Shown here piece by piece: positions 37,704 to 46,477 of a stretch of 64,000 bases of DNA. Positions within the stretch are counted from its first letter, which is position 1. Each line of letters begins with the position of its first letter. The stretch is from Marinoscillum sp. (GTDB taxonomy: Bacteria > Bacteroidota > Bacteroidia > Cytophagales > Cyclobacteriaceae). The stretch lies in NCBI GenBank assembly GCA_024305105.1, contig JAMWZA010000003.1:24792-88791 (forward strand). The letters are read 5' to 3'. The position numbers were made by a program, and so were the translations under genes. The notes beneath the pieces are model-generated. The model saw nothing but the letters and a program-made list of their open reading frames with translations, had not been told where the DNA came from and did no database searches.

Positions 37704-38686
37704 TAGCCACCAATTGAGGTCATCGAACGGTTGTTTTCATAATGGTCTGAATCCATCTTCAGCTCCATCCCATCCCTGGAGTATTTTTTGGATTGGATGC
37801 TATTTAGAATCAAGTCACGAATATCATTTCCTGCTCTAAAGGAGGTGAGTAAATCAGTTTCTGAGTTGGCAAACAGGCAGTTTTTCATCTTACCATCTGC
37901 CGTAAGGCGAATTCGGTTACAATCCGAACAGAATGGATTGGTAATGGTGCTTACAATTCCAAATGTACCTTGATGTCCTGCTACTTTAAAGTTAACAGAA
38001 GTGCTGTGTTTTGGGTTGTCAAGGGGTAGCACCTCGCCAAACTTTTGACCAACCGTGGACCGTATTTCTTCTTGACTGACGCCTTTGCTCCAGTCCCATT
38101 TATTGCCTTTGAAAGGCATAAATTCAATGAACTTAATGTCGATGTTTTGATCTTTTGTGAGCGCGATGAAATCATTGATTTCAGCTTCATTCACTCCTTT
38201 AATCAATACGACATTCAGCTTGATGTGAAAATTCCTGTCTGAAGCAGATTGAATATTATTCATGATGCGATCATAGTAATCGCGTTTGGTAATGAATACT
38301 GATTTAGCCTTATCCAAAGTGTCCAGGCTGATGTTGATTTTTCTCAATCCTATGGAATCGAAGAGATCTAAAAAACGATCCAGAAGGATGCCATTGGTGG
38401 TCAGCTTGAGTGTGACGCCAAGGTTTGCTAACTCCTGAATAAGGTATTCAAAGTTCTTGCGAATGAGGGGCTCTCCACCAGTGAGTCGTATGGTATCTAC
38501 ACCCAAATCATTGAACGATTTGGCGATTCCAATGATCTCTTCCAATGTCATGATACTTGGCTTTTCCATCAACTCTATTCCATCCTCAGGCATGCAATAG
38601 AAACAGCGCAGATTGCACCTATCCGTGAGAGAAATCCTCAGGTAGGAGTGAGGTCGTCCAAATCGATCAACTATCTGTGAGCTCAT
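37703..38686 (-). CDS. moaA: GTP 3',8-cyclase (radical SAM)
   Basis: This 327-residue protein has the radical SAM cluster CNLRCFYC (within SLTDRCNLRCFYCMPEDGI) and the second cluster CSDCNRIRLTADGKMKNC, as well as the C-terminal GG needed for activity (ending MTSIGG). It turns GTP into 3',8-cyclo-7,8-dihydro-GTP, the first step of molybdenum cofactor synthesis. It overlaps the preceding moaC-moaB stop by one base and moeA start by one base. Confidence 0.96.
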   Translation of the reverse strand: MSSQIVDRFGRPHSYLRISLTDRCNLRCFYCMPEDGIELMEKPSIMTLEEIIGIAKSFNDLGVDTIRLTGGEPLIRKNFEYLIQELANLGVTLKLTTNGILLDRFLDLFDSIGLRKINISLDTLDKAKSVFITKRDYYDRIMNNIQSASDRNFHIKLNVVLIKGVNEAEINDFIALTKDQNIDIKFIEFMPFKGNKWDWSKGVSQEEIRSTVGQKFGEVLPLDNPKHSTSVNFKVAGHQGTFGIVSTITNPFCSDCNRIRLTADGKMKNCLFANSETDLLTSFRAGNDIRDLILNSIQSKKYSRDGMELKMDSDHYENNRSMTSIGG

Positions 38687-39582
38687 TAGTCGTGTCTTTT
38701 ACCTTTCAAAACATGAAATACGTGAAGCAGGTGCGGGAATATGGAATCCATGCATTCTCTGGCTCCATTCGATGAGCCAGGAAGCGCCAATACCACTTTT
38801 CCTTTCCTGATGCCAGCTACTGATCTGGAAAGCATGGCATAAGGCATTCGCTCCTGACCGTATCGTCGCATTTGTTCTTCAACACCCTGAAGCATGGTAT
38901 CCAACAATGGGCGAATCGTATCTGGAGTATTGTCTCTTGGACCGGCACCGGTACCACCTGTGAAAATGAGCAGATCATCTAGTTGGTCAATGACCAGCTC
39001 TTTAATTTGCTTAGGTTCATCAGGAATAATGCTGTAGTTGGTTGTAAGGCCGTACTCCTCCAGCTTTGAGACGATAATTTTTCCAGCCCGATCCTCCTTT
39101 TCGCCTTTGGAAATGGTGTCAGAACAAACGACTACATTGGCAGTAAGTCCTTGTCCTTTGGCGCCATAGGAGGATTTTCCACCTTTCTTTTTGAGCAACT
39201 TAATGGTGCTGATTTCCACCCCTTTGTCCACAGGCTTCAGCATGTCGTACATGGTTAATGCAACAATACTGGCACCATGCATGGCTTCTACTTCTACGCC
39301 CGTTTTATAGATCGTTTTTACAGTCATTTTGATAAGGATGTCCAACCCCGCTATCTCATACTCGATACCCGTATACTCGATCGGAAGCGGGTGGCAGTCG
39401 GGCAATAGGTCAGGTGTTTTCTTGACACCAAGTAACCCGGCGGCTTTAGCCATTTCAAACACATTGCCTTTCGGAATTTGGTTGCTTTGGATCATGTCAA
39501 TCGTATGCTGGCTGCTCGTCTTCACGATGGCCTGAGCCGTTGCTTCTCTAAGCGTATTGCTTTTATGTGTAATGTCTACCAT
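38686..39582 (-). CDS. moaCB: MoaC-MoaB fusion: cyclic pyranopterin monophosphate synthase and molybdopterin adenylyltransferase-type domain
   Basis: Residues about 1-150 are MoaC (CHPLPIEYTGIEYEI; VEVEAMHGASIVALTMYDML). Residues about 155-298 are a MoaB/MogA-type domain (VVCSDTISKGEKEDRAG; FTGGTGAGPRDNTPDTIRPL; VLALPGSSNGARECM). MoaC forms cyclic pyranopterin monophosphate with MoaA, while MoaB/MogA adenylylates molybdopterin before MoeA inserts the metal. Fusing them brings together two separate steps of one pathway; such fusions are known in Bacteroidota. The gene sits downstream of a four-helix-bundle gene that interrupts the operon. Confidence 0.92.
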   Translation of the reverse strand: MVDITHKSNTLREATAQAIVKTSSQHTIDMIQSNQIPKGNVFEMAKAAGLLGVKKTPDLLPDCHPLPIEYTGIEYEIAGLDILIKMTVKTIYKTGVEVEAMHGASIVALTMYDMLKPVDKGVEISTIKLLKKKGGKSSYGAKGQGLTANVVVCSDTISKGEKEDRAGKIIVSKLEEYGLTTNYSIIPDEPKQIKELVIDQLDDLLIFTGGTGAGPRDNTPDTIRPLLDTMLQGVEEQMRRYGQERMPYAMLSRSVAGIRKGKVVLALPGSSNGARECMDSIFPHLLHVFHVLKGKRHD

Positions 39583-39620
39583 TGTTCAGTATTCAGTGCT
39601 TTGGTATTCAGTAAATCGGT

Positions 39621-40001
39621 TCAGTCTTTTCTACAGAATGCAGATGATTTGTTAATCATTGATCCTATCATTTTACCCAGAGCCTGATATTTATCAAGAA
39701 GTTCATTCATTTGTTCTTTATTTAAGTAATCACAATCAAAAGCAGTTTCCAACCAGTGTTGAGTTGCTTGTTGCTCTCCATCTGCATCTGTTAGTTTACT
39801 GATAAAATGCTTTTCATATCTCCTTTTTGTCCAGGCTTCTGCAATTTGAGCCCCAACAGGTCTTGAAGATCTTCTTATTTGATCTGTGAGTGAATAGATT
39901 TCCTCTCTTGGAAATGATTTTGTTACGACAAATATTTCCTGAGACAGCTGTCTAGAAAGCTTGTAAACATCTAAATCCCTAAAACTATTAACGTATCCCA
40001 T
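39621..40001 (-). CDS. S23/TIGR02436-type four-helix-bundle protein inserted in the cofactor operon
   Basis: This 126-residue protein has the pattern FRDLDVYKLSRQLSQEIF, SFPREEIYSLTDQIRRSSRP and NIAEA-like QIAEAWTKRR of the family first known from intervening sequences in 23S rRNA genes. It lies between moaE and moaCB on the operon strand, where it has no role in cofactor synthesis. Left of it are TTCAGT motifs (39585, 39592, 39607, 39620) and right of it ACTGAA (40021), so short inverted motifs bracket it. This suggests a transposable unit. Its function is not known. Confidence 0.85.
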   Translation of the reverse strand: MGYVNSFRDLDVYKLSRQLSQEIFVVTKSFPREEIYSLTDQIRRSSRPVGAQIAEAWTKRRYEKHFISKLTDADGEQQATQHWLETAFDCDYLNKEQMNELLDKYQALGKMIGSMINKSSAFCRKD

Positions 40002-40041
40002 ATTTATTGACTAACTGATCACTGAACTACCGATCACTGAC

Positions 40042-40488
40042 TCACCGATTCACTTTCCACTGATGCGTTTCGTCTTCAAACAATTCTTTGCCGAAAATCG
40101 GCACTTTCGCCTTTATCTCTTCAACCAAAAAATTGCAAGCTTCGATGGCTTCTTTTCGGTGTGCCGATGAAGTGAAAATGAACAGACAAATCTCTCCTGA
40201 TTTTACTTCACCCAAACTGTGATATATGTGCATACAAGTCAGATCAAATTGATCAAAAGCCGCTTCCCTGATTTCATAAAATTTCTGCTCAGCCATTTCT
40301 TCATAAGCAGAGTAATCGATGGCTGTAACAGTTTTTCCATCAATTTCATCAGCTCGTACTTGACCCAGGAAGATGCTGTGTGCCCCAATATTGGTTTTTA
40401 CCTGATGGTTGGCGATGGATGTGGCTATTTTCTCAGGACTTATCGAACCCGATACAAATACCTTTTTTGGTTTCTTTTTCTCACTCAT
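40042..40488 (-). CDS. moaE: Molybdopterin synthase large subunit
   Basis: This 148-residue protein has the MoaE pattern: FLGQVRADEIDGKTVTAIDYSAYEEMAEQ, the IYHSLGEVKSGE core and the C-terminal VPIFGKELFEDETHQW with the catalytic lysine region. With MoaD it adds two sulfurs to cyclic pyranopterin monophosphate. The first about 20 residues (KKPKKVFVSGSISPEK) are longer than in E. coli. Its start overlaps the moeB-like stop by four bases. The inserted four-helix gene follows it. Confidence 0.93.
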   Translation of the reverse strand: MSEKKKPKKVFVSGSISPEKIATSIANHQVKTNIGAHSIFLGQVRADEIDGKTVTAIDYSAYEEMAEQKFYEIREAAFDQFDLTCMHIYHSLGEVKSGEICLFIFTSSAHRKEAIEACNFLVEEIKAKVPIFGKELFEDETHQWKVNR

Positions 40489-41501
40489 TTTAATAGTGTT
40501 TCTATTCCTCCTTCTACATTGATTAAGTTCTCATAGCCATGATCTTTTAAAAATGCGATGGCTTGTTTACTTCGAATTCCCGATTGGCAAAACACATGAA
40601 CATTGGGCTCCTTTGGTACCTCAGCATAACGTTCCATTAACTCACTCAAAGGGATGTTGATGGTGGAGTTGGACGGTTTCGGTTGTTCATGGGATTCTCT
40701 TACGTCCAGATAGGTGTTCTCGCTATCGCGCAATTCGCATTTGAGTGCTTCCAGTTTTAGCGGATTGTCTTTGGTTTCTTGAATAATCAGATCATTTCTA
40801 TTGAACGAAATAAGCTGCTCTTGCATGGTGAGTGTATGGATGATTTTGAGCTTTCCGCTCAATGCATTTCCGATACCAAGAATCACCTTGAGTGCTTCAG
40901 TTGCCTGATAAGTGCCCAAAATCCCCGATAATACACCGATTACACCAGTAGCTTGGCAGCTAATATCCTTTCGAGGGGCTTTTGGGAAAAGACACCTGTA
41001 GGAGGGGCCATTCTGATAATTAAAAACAGAAAGTTGACCCTCGTACTTATATATCGACGCATAAACCCATGGCTTTCCTGTTTTTATACAGGCATCATTG
41101 ATAAGGTATTTCGTTTGAAAGTTATCCGTCCCATCAACAACCAAATCGTACTGTTTAATACTGTCCAAAGCATTGTCCAGAGACAATCCTTCCTTGTAGC
41201 AGATGAAATGTGTCTCTGGGTTAAGTCGATTTAATGCTTTTTTAGCTGCTTCAACTTTCCACATGCCCACATCAGAATTTCCATAAAGTATTTGACGATG
41301 TAGGTTGGTTTCATCTACTCTGTCATGATCCATCAGACCCAGAGTACCTACTCCAGCAGCGGTGAGGTACTGCGCTGCAGGGCACCCCAAACCACCCATT
41401 CCTACGATGAGTACTTTGGCCGAACGAAGTTTTTCCTGCCCTTGTGTTCCTACCTCAGGTAATTGGATCTGTCTGCGATATCGTTTGTCTGTTGGTGTCA
41501 T
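40485..41501 (-). CDS. moeB: MoeB/ThiF adenylyltransferase with C-terminal rhodanese domain
   Basis: Residues about 1-245 are a ThiF/MoeB E1-like enzyme (GMGGLGCPAAQYLTAAGVG; DHDRVDETNLHRQILYG; DGTDNFQTKYLIND). Residues about 255-338 are a rhodanese with the active cysteine in VFCQSGIRSKQA. It activates the C-terminal GG of MoaD with ATP, and the rhodanese probably carries the sulfur from the cysteine desulfurase at the top of the operon. The usual zinc cysteines are incomplete: the first pair reads SYRC with only one Cys and the second pair is not seen, so it may be zinc-free. Confidence 0.92.
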   Translation of the reverse strand: MTPTDKRYRRQIQLPEVGTQGQEKLRSAKVLIVGMGGLGCPAAQYLTAAGVGTLGLMDHDRVDETNLHRQILYGNSDVGMWKVEAAKKALNRLNPETHFICYKEGLSLDNALDSIKQYDLVVDGTDNFQTKYLINDACIKTGKPWVYASIYKYEGQLSVFNYQNGPSYRCLFPKAPRKDISCQATGVIGVLSGILGTYQATEALKVILGIGNALSGKLKIIHTLTMQEQLISFNRNDLIIQETKDNPLKLEALKCELRDSENTYLDVRESHEQPKPSNSTINIPLSELMERYAEVPKEPNVHVFCQSGIRSKQAIAFLKDHGYENLINVEGGIETLLK

Positions 41502-41504
41502 GAA

Positions 41505-41741
41505 TTAACCACCCGCAAAAGGAGGAAGGAAAGCAATTTCGTCTCCATCATTGAGCGTATTGACCGTTCCTATTTGTTGGTTGATAGCGATTTGTAATGC
41601 GTCATCATCCAGCTGGTACTTTTGAATGCAATGTGTTTTCAAATCACCTAAGCTGGTGCCGATTTCTGACAACTCGATGGCTTCCTCATGGAGACCAGCC
41701 TGCTCCGCTATTGCTCCAAAATACTTAACCGTAACTTTCAT
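41505..41741 (-). CDS. moaD: Molybdopterin synthase small subunit (ubiquitin-like sulfur carrier)
   Basis: This 78-residue ThiS/MoaD fold protein has VKYFGAIAEQAGLHEEAIEL at the start, the DGDEIAFLPPFAGG end and the terminal GG that receives AMP and then sulfur. It overlaps mocA by 17 bases upstream and is separated from moeB by only three bases. Length and ending are typical. Confidence 0.93.
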   Translation of the reverse strand: MKVTVKYFGAIAEQAGLHEEAIELSEIGTSLGDLKTHCIQKYQLDDDALQIAINQQIGTVNTLNDGDEIAFLPPFAGG

Positions 41742-42336
41742 TTTCCTGCTGCTTGAGTTTGTCTATATCTTCTTCTGTATCAATATCTATTTCCCCATTT
41801 CTAAACGAGATCAATGCCGTCTTTGAAAGGTGTTTTTGAATGATGCGTTTGGCTCCTTTATCCCCTTCTAGTTCCAGCAGATCTCCAAAGTATTTCCTGG
41901 AGAAAATAGCCGGTACCCCGACCTGATCAGCATAGGCGCTAGCCGTTATTTCCCGATCTTTGGAGTGTTTAAGAAGTAGGTTTTCGATCAACTCGGTCGA
42001 TAAAAATGGTTGATCCGAAACCAATACCAACAAATGATTTATTTCCGGATTTGATGTTGCTTCCTGGGTGGCGGCTTTGATGCTACTGGCAATTCCTTCC
42101 TGCCAGTGCTCATTGACTATGGGTATAAAGTCGCCGAGATTTGTCAAAGGTACAATCTCCAATGCGTTTGCTCCAAGGATAAGCCATTTAGTTCGTAAAG
42201 GAACCTTTGATAGTTGATCGATTGTATGTTGAAGTAAGGTCTTTTCTTCAAGCTCCACGAGTTGTTTTGGCCTACCCAAGCGGCTAGAACTTCCTGCTGC
42301 CAGTATGGCTACCCCTACATCTGAGTAGTCCCTCAT
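41725..42336 (-). CDS. mocA: MocA-like molybdenum cofactor cytidylyltransferase
   Basis: This 203-residue protein begins VAILAAGSSSRLGRPKQLVE, the nucleotide-binding motif of the family, and has the metal-binding LVSDQPFLS and the GVPAIFSRKYF segment. MocA attaches CMP to the cofactor for xanthine-oxidase-family enzymes. That target fits with XdhC encoded next to it. The start overlaps the xdhC stop by four bases and the end overlaps moaD. A related nucleotidyltransferase role (e.g. for another cofactor) is not excluded. Confidence 0.85.
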   Translation of the reverse strand: MRDYSDVGVAILAAGSSSRLGRPKQLVELEEKTLLQHTIDQLSKVPLRTKWLILGANALEIVPLTNLGDFIPIVNEHWQEGIASSIKAATQEATSNPEINHLLVLVSDQPFLSTELIENLLLKHSKDREITASAYADQVGVPAIFSRKYFGDLLELEGDKGAKRIIQKHLSKTALISFRNGEIDIDTEEDIDKLKQQENESYG

Positions 42337-43487
42337 GAGATTACCGGTTTAAATTCAGTAGTCGGCTTCTCGTGTATTGGTCCCTTTTTATCTCGAAGAG
42401 ATTGCCCGGTACTTTGGGTGAGAACCATCTGTATTTCTGATAATATGGCCAGGGATATTTCAGCAGGAGTCTCAGCGTTCAGATTCAGACCAACTGGAGC
42501 ATAGATGCGATTCGATTGATCCGATGAGATTTCAATGCCTTCTGCTTTCAAATCATCGAGCATCCGAAGGTACTTTTTGCGAGGACCCAGGATACCGATA
42601 TATGGAATTTCCTCTTTGTCGTAAATCGCTTTAAGGACAGCCAGATCGTATTGGTAATTATGACTGATTAAGACAAATACAGATTGTTTGCTAATGGGTA
42701 CTTCCTGGAGGATGCGCTCTGGCTCTGAAACGATCACCTGACATGAACTAACGAAGCGGGATTCGCTCGCGTGAGTTGGCCGACCGTCGGTAACAAAAAC
42801 ATTCCAACCAAGCTCATCGGCCATTCTGGATAGGATTTGCGCATCATTACCGGCACCAACCAAAACGAGGTTGACAGGCGGACTAGAGTATTCCAGAAAT
42901 GCACTTTGCACCTGGTTATTGAAAAGATACTGGCTGAAATGATCGTGTTGCAGCTCAAATACCATCTGTATCTCCTCCGCCATTTCGGTTGTTAAAATGT
43001 CTTTAGGGTGGTAAGTTGACTCAAAGTCGTTTTTATGAAACGTGAAGACTGTTCCTGTTTGCTCTTTGGACCTATCCAAGTCGAATAAGGATACGGCTAC
43101 CATGGGTTGTTTCGAGGAGGCAAGCGTCCTTAATAGTTCAATGGGATTATTTTCCTTTTGGTAGTCTATTGGCTCAAAAAGTACCTGAATCACACCATTG
43201 CACCCCAATTGTGCTCCAATGATCGCATCGTTTTCATCGCTGGTATCGTAAGTAACGAGCTTATTCCTCCCCAAATGCAAGGCATGAAGCGCTTTACGTA
43301 ACGCATCACCTTCCAGGCAACCTCCGCTGATCGCACCCGTCATCATTCCTGTTTCATCAATCAGCATCCGAGCTCCTGCTTTCCGGTAGGAGGAACCTGC
43401 CACATGAACTACGGTAGCTAAGATGCAATCGGTCTGATGGAGTTTGCATTGGTCATGAGCTGCTATAATTGCCTCGAGTTCCCTCAT
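42333..43487 (-). CDS. xdhC: XdhC/CoxI family cofactor sulfuration chaperone
   Basis: This 384-residue protein has the N-terminal XdhC/CoxI part (TVVHVAGSSYRKAGARMLID, GAISGGCLEGDALRKA with the conserved cysteine) and a C-terminal Rossmann-like domain (GAGNDAQILSRMADELGWNV; GILGPRKK). XdhC binds molybdenum cofactor, has it sulfurated by a NifS-type desulfurase, and inserts it into xanthine dehydrogenase-family enzymes. The desulfurase gene is directly upstream with a four-base overlap, which makes the pair a complete sulfuration unit. The target enzyme is not in this window. Confidence 0.92.
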   Translation of the reverse strand: MRELEAIIAAHDQCKLHQTDCILATVVHVAGSSYRKAGARMLIDETGMMTGAISGGCLEGDALRKALHALHLGRNKLVTYDTSDENDAIIGAQLGCNGVIQVLFEPIDYQKENNPIELLRTLASSKQPMVAVSLFDLDRSKEQTGTVFTFHKNDFESTYHPKDILTTEMAEEIQMVFELQHDHFSQYLFNNQVQSAFLEYSSPPVNLVLVGAGNDAQILSRMADELGWNVFVTDGRPTHASESRFVSSCQVIVSEPERILQEVPISKQSVFVLISHNYQYDLAVLKAIYDKEEIPYIGILGPRKKYLRMLDDLKAEGIEISSDQSNRIYAPVGLNLNAETPAEISLAILSEIQMVLTQSTGQSLRDKKGPIHEKPTTEFKPVIS

Positions 43488-44638
43488 GGCGCGGTGAGTT
43501 TAAGTTGGTCCACGGCATTCATAATGTCTCCTATAGCCAATCTTACTTCATTTTTAGTCGTAAATCTGCCTATTCCTATTCTTAAGGAAGACAAAGCCAG
43601 TAAAGGATCATGACCAATGGCAGTGAGTACGTGAGAGGGTTTCAGGGTATTGGAGCTACATGCCGAGCTTTGGGAAACGGCTAAATTTTTAAGTGTTCTA
43701 ATCAGTCTGCTGCCATCAATGTTCTCAAAAGTTAAATTGGTCACGTGTGGAAGACGTTGACCGTTTTCACCATTGATGTGAATGCCGGGCTCTTCAGCAA
43801 ATTCGTACTCGATGAGTTCGATAAGTTTTTGCAATCGATCAGCGTCCTTTTGCATTTCCATATGGCATAGTTCGGCAGCTTTTCCAAACCCAACAATTCC
43901 AGGAGTATTCAAGGTGCCGGGCCTTAATTTTCGCTCCTGGCCGCCTCCATAGTGCATAGGAGTTAGTTGAACCCCACTGCGGACATACAAAGCGCCAACA
44001 CCTTTAGGGCCATACATTTTATGTGCCGATAAAATGGCTATATCAACACCATAAGCATCCACATCCAAGGGTATTTTTCCTGCAGACTGTGAGGCATCAG
44101 TTACAAGGAGAACATTGCTTTCCCGAGTGATTTTCGAGATTTTTGCTAATGGATGAATCGTTCCAATTTCATTATTGGCATGCATTAGACAAACTGCTAT
44201 GGTCTGTTTGGTGATGCTTTCTTGAAGTTGTTGCAGATCGATATTGCCTGATTTGCTAACAGGTAAGTAGGTAATATCTGTTCCATTTTGAATTAACTGT
44301 TCACAGGTATCCAATACGGCTTTGTGTTCTGTTTGGCAGGTGATAAGGTGATTTCCTTTTGATTCGTTTGCTTTGCAGATTCCAAGCAATGCGAGGTTGA
44401 TGGATTCTGTGCCACCAGAGGTGAAATAGATTTCATTGCTCTTTGCGTTGATTAGCTTGGCTACCCGATCTCTGGCCAACTCCACACCCTCTTCTGCATC
44501 CCATCCATATGCATGACTAATGCTGGAGGCATTTCCAAATTTTTCGGTAAAGAAAGGAAGCATCTCCTCCAAAACTCGCTTATCTATGGGTGTGGTGGAA
44601 TTGTAATCCAGGTAAACCTTTTTCTTGTTTCCTCGCAT
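43484..44638 (-). CDS. Cysteine desulfurase (NifS/IscS-like)
   Basis: This 384-residue PLP enzyme has VYLDYNSTTPIDKRVLEEML, FTSGGTESINLAL, the PLP lysine in ILSAHKMYGPKGVGALYVR and the sulfur-carrying cysteine in SQSSACSSNTLKPSHVL. It takes sulfur from cysteine for transfer to MoeB-rhodanese/MoaD or for cofactor sulfuration with XdhC. It is the first gene of the cofactor operon after the ModE-like regulator, so its main role here is inferred to be in the cofactor pathway rather than in iron-sulfur cluster assembly. Confidence 0.92.
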   Translation of the reverse strand: MRGNKKKVYLDYNSTTPIDKRVLEEMLPFFTEKFGNASSISHAYGWDAEEGVELARDRVAKLINAKSNEIYFTSGGTESINLALLGICKANESKGNHLITCQTEHKAVLDTCEQLIQNGTDITYLPVSKSGNIDLQQLQESITKQTIAVCLMHANNEIGTIHPLAKISKITRESNVLLVTDASQSAGKIPLDVDAYGVDIAILSAHKMYGPKGVGALYVRSGVQLTPMHYGGGQERKLRPGTLNTPGIVGFGKAAELCHMEMQKDADRLQKLIELIEYEFAEEPGIHINGENGQRLPHVTNLTFENIDGSRLIRTLKNLAVSQSSACSSNTLKPSHVLTAIGHDPLLALSSLRIGIGRFTTKNEVRLAIGDIMNAVDQLKLTAP

Positions 44639-44712
44639 TTTTCGATATGTAAAGGAATATATATCGAAAGTTATGCAATATCTAATGGTTAAGAAAGCTC
44701 TTGTCTGAAAGA

Positions 44713-45057
44713 TTAAAGAAGGTTGAGAATTCTATCTTCATCCTTGACAAGTGATTCGAGTTTATCGAGAAGATGCTGATACGACTGAATGACGGTTTTC
44801 GCATGTGCTGTTAATTCAGCACCTCCCCCTTTCTGACCACCTTTTTGAGAAATGACATACGGTTGACTTCCTTTTGAGTTTAGCGTATTGATGAGGTCCC
44901 AGGCTTTCTTATAAGACATGCCCATCGTTTTTGCGGCTTTGGCGATGGAGCCTTCCTGTTCCACCAGTAGCAGTAGTTGCATGGGTCCCGGTCCGAAGAA
45001 TTTTTCATCGTTGATGTCTATCCAGCAGCGGAATCGGATTTCTTTCATGGTAGTCAT
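44713..45057 (-). CDS. ModE N-terminal-type winged-helix regulator
   Basis: This 114-residue protein has the ModE/LysR-like helix-turn-helix pattern GPGPMQLLLLVEQEGSIAKAAKTMGMSYKKAWDLI and the GGQKGGGAELT wing. It has no molybdate-binding TOBE domains, so it cannot sense molybdate the way E. coli ModE does. Stand-alone ModE-like proteins are common in Bacteroidota. It lies upstream of the cofactor operon in the same direction and is divergent from the sugar porter, so it may control the operon, itself, or both. Confidence 0.88.
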   Translation of the reverse strand: MTTMKEIRFRCWIDINDEKFFGPGPMQLLLLVEQEGSIAKAAKTMGMSYKKAWDLINTLNSKGSQPYVISQKGGQKGGGAELTAHAKTVIQSYQHLLDKLESLVKDEDRILNLL

Positions 45058-45134
45058 TTTTAGGGTTCATTCTGCGCTAAAGCTATTCGAGTGTAATAAT
45101 CTGTTTAGATTTAATTGACACTAATTAACCAAAG

Positions 45135-46463
45135 ATGAATAAAAAACTAATTATTGCCTCAATAACAGCTTCTCTGGCGGGCTTCCTTTTTGGATTCGAT
45201 ACGGTGGTGATTTCGGGGGCGAACCTTCCCATCAAAGAGTTATGGAAAACGTCAGAATGGTTTCATGGAACATTCATCATGTCCATGGCACTTTGGGGAA
45301 CGGTTGTTGGGGCGCTGTTTGCAGGGATTCCAACAGATAAATTCGGACGAAAAACCACGCTGATTTGGATAGGGGTGTTTTACTTTATTTCAGCTGTTGG
45401 GTCCGCCTTTGCTCCAGACCCTTATTCATTTTCGTTCTTTAGATTTTTAGGGGGTCTGGGAGTGGGTGTTTCGTCCATTGCTGCGCCAACATACATTTCT
45501 GAGATTTCACCCGCCAACAACAGAGGTCGGTTAGGGATTATGTATCAGTTCAACATTGTCTTTGGAATTTTGATTGCATTCATTTCCAATTTCTTACTAG
45601 AAGGGGTTGGGGGAGATAATGATTGGCGTTTGATGCTGGGTATTGAGGCAGTACCTGCTCTTGCATATACTGTAATGGTTTTCGGCGTACCAAGAAGTCC
45701 TCGTTGGTTGATTATCCACCAAAATAACCATGAGGAAGCAGACAAGGTCCTTCAGCAACTAACCAAATCAAAAGAAGAAGCCATGGCAATGGTTCAAACC
45801 ATTAAAGAGGATCATCAGCGGACAAAAGGGGATGTTTCTTCTGTCTTTTCTGCTAAGTACAAAAGGTCGCTGATGCTGGCATTTTTGATTGCCTTTTTTA
45901 ACCAACTTTCGGGCATCAATTTCATTCTCTACTACGCTCCTGAGATTTTGCAGAAGGCTGGGTTTGGTTCCTCCGATTCGCTACTTAGCTCCATATCTAT
46001 TGGTATTGTCAATCTGATATTCACTTTTTTAGGTATGGTCCTCATTGACAAAGCAGGAAGGAAACAGTTGATGTACATCGGTTCGTTAGGTTACATCATC
46101 AGCCTGTTTATGGTGGCATATGGTTTCTATGTGGAGTCGAGTGCTCTGTTTAAATTAATCTTTATTTTGATGTTCATCGCATCTCATGCTATAGGGCAAG
46201 GTTCTGTTATCTGGATCTTCATTTCGGAGATTTTTCCGAATCGAGTTCGTGCATACGGACAAGCGTGGGGGAGTGGCACGCATTGGGTATTTGCTGCAGT
46301 CATCACACTATTTGGGGCGGTATTGATCAATGCATTTGCCCCATGGGTGGCCTTTGTGTTCTTTGGATGCTTTATGGTTTTGCAGTTGCTTTATACCCAT
46401 TTTCTGATGCCCGAGACCAAAGGAAAATCCCTGGAAGAATTGGAAGAAGAACTTGTCGGATGA
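45135..46463 (+). CDS. Sugar porter of the major facilitator superfamily
   Basis: This 442-residue protein has 12 predicted membrane helices and sugar-porter marks: AGFLFGFDTVVISGANLPI, the GIPTDKFGRKTTL loop after helix 2, FRFLGGLGVGVSSIAAPTYI and ISEISPANNRGRLG, then QLSGINFILYYAPEI and ETKGKSLEELEEE near the C-terminus. These match GalP/XylE-type proton symporters. The sugar is not shown; galactose from the galactan locus is an attractive possibility, but it lies 18 kb away. The start is separated by 77 bases from the divergent regulator. Confidence 0.9.
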   Translation: MNKKLIIASITASLAGFLFGFDTVVISGANLPIKELWKTSEWFHGTFIMSMALWGTVVGALFAGIPTDKFGRKTTLIWIGVFYFISAVGSAFAPDPYSFSFFRFLGGLGVGVSSIAAPTYISEISPANNRGRLGIMYQFNIVFGILIAFISNFLLEGVGGDNDWRLMLGIEAVPALAYTVMVFGVPRSPRWLIIHQNNHEEADKVLQQLTKSKEEAMAMVQTIKEDHQRTKGDVSSVFSAKYKRSLMLAFLIAFFNQLSGINFILYYAPEILQKAGFGSSDSLLSSISIGIVNLIFTFLGMVLIDKAGRKQLMYIGSLGYIISLFMVAYGFYVESSALFKLIFILMFIASHAIGQGSVIWIFISEIFPNRVRAYGQAWGSGTHWVFAAVITLFGAVLINAFAPWVAFVFFGCFMVLQLLYTHFLMPETKGKSLEELEEELVG

Positions 46464-46477
46464 GATTGTGCCCGTTT

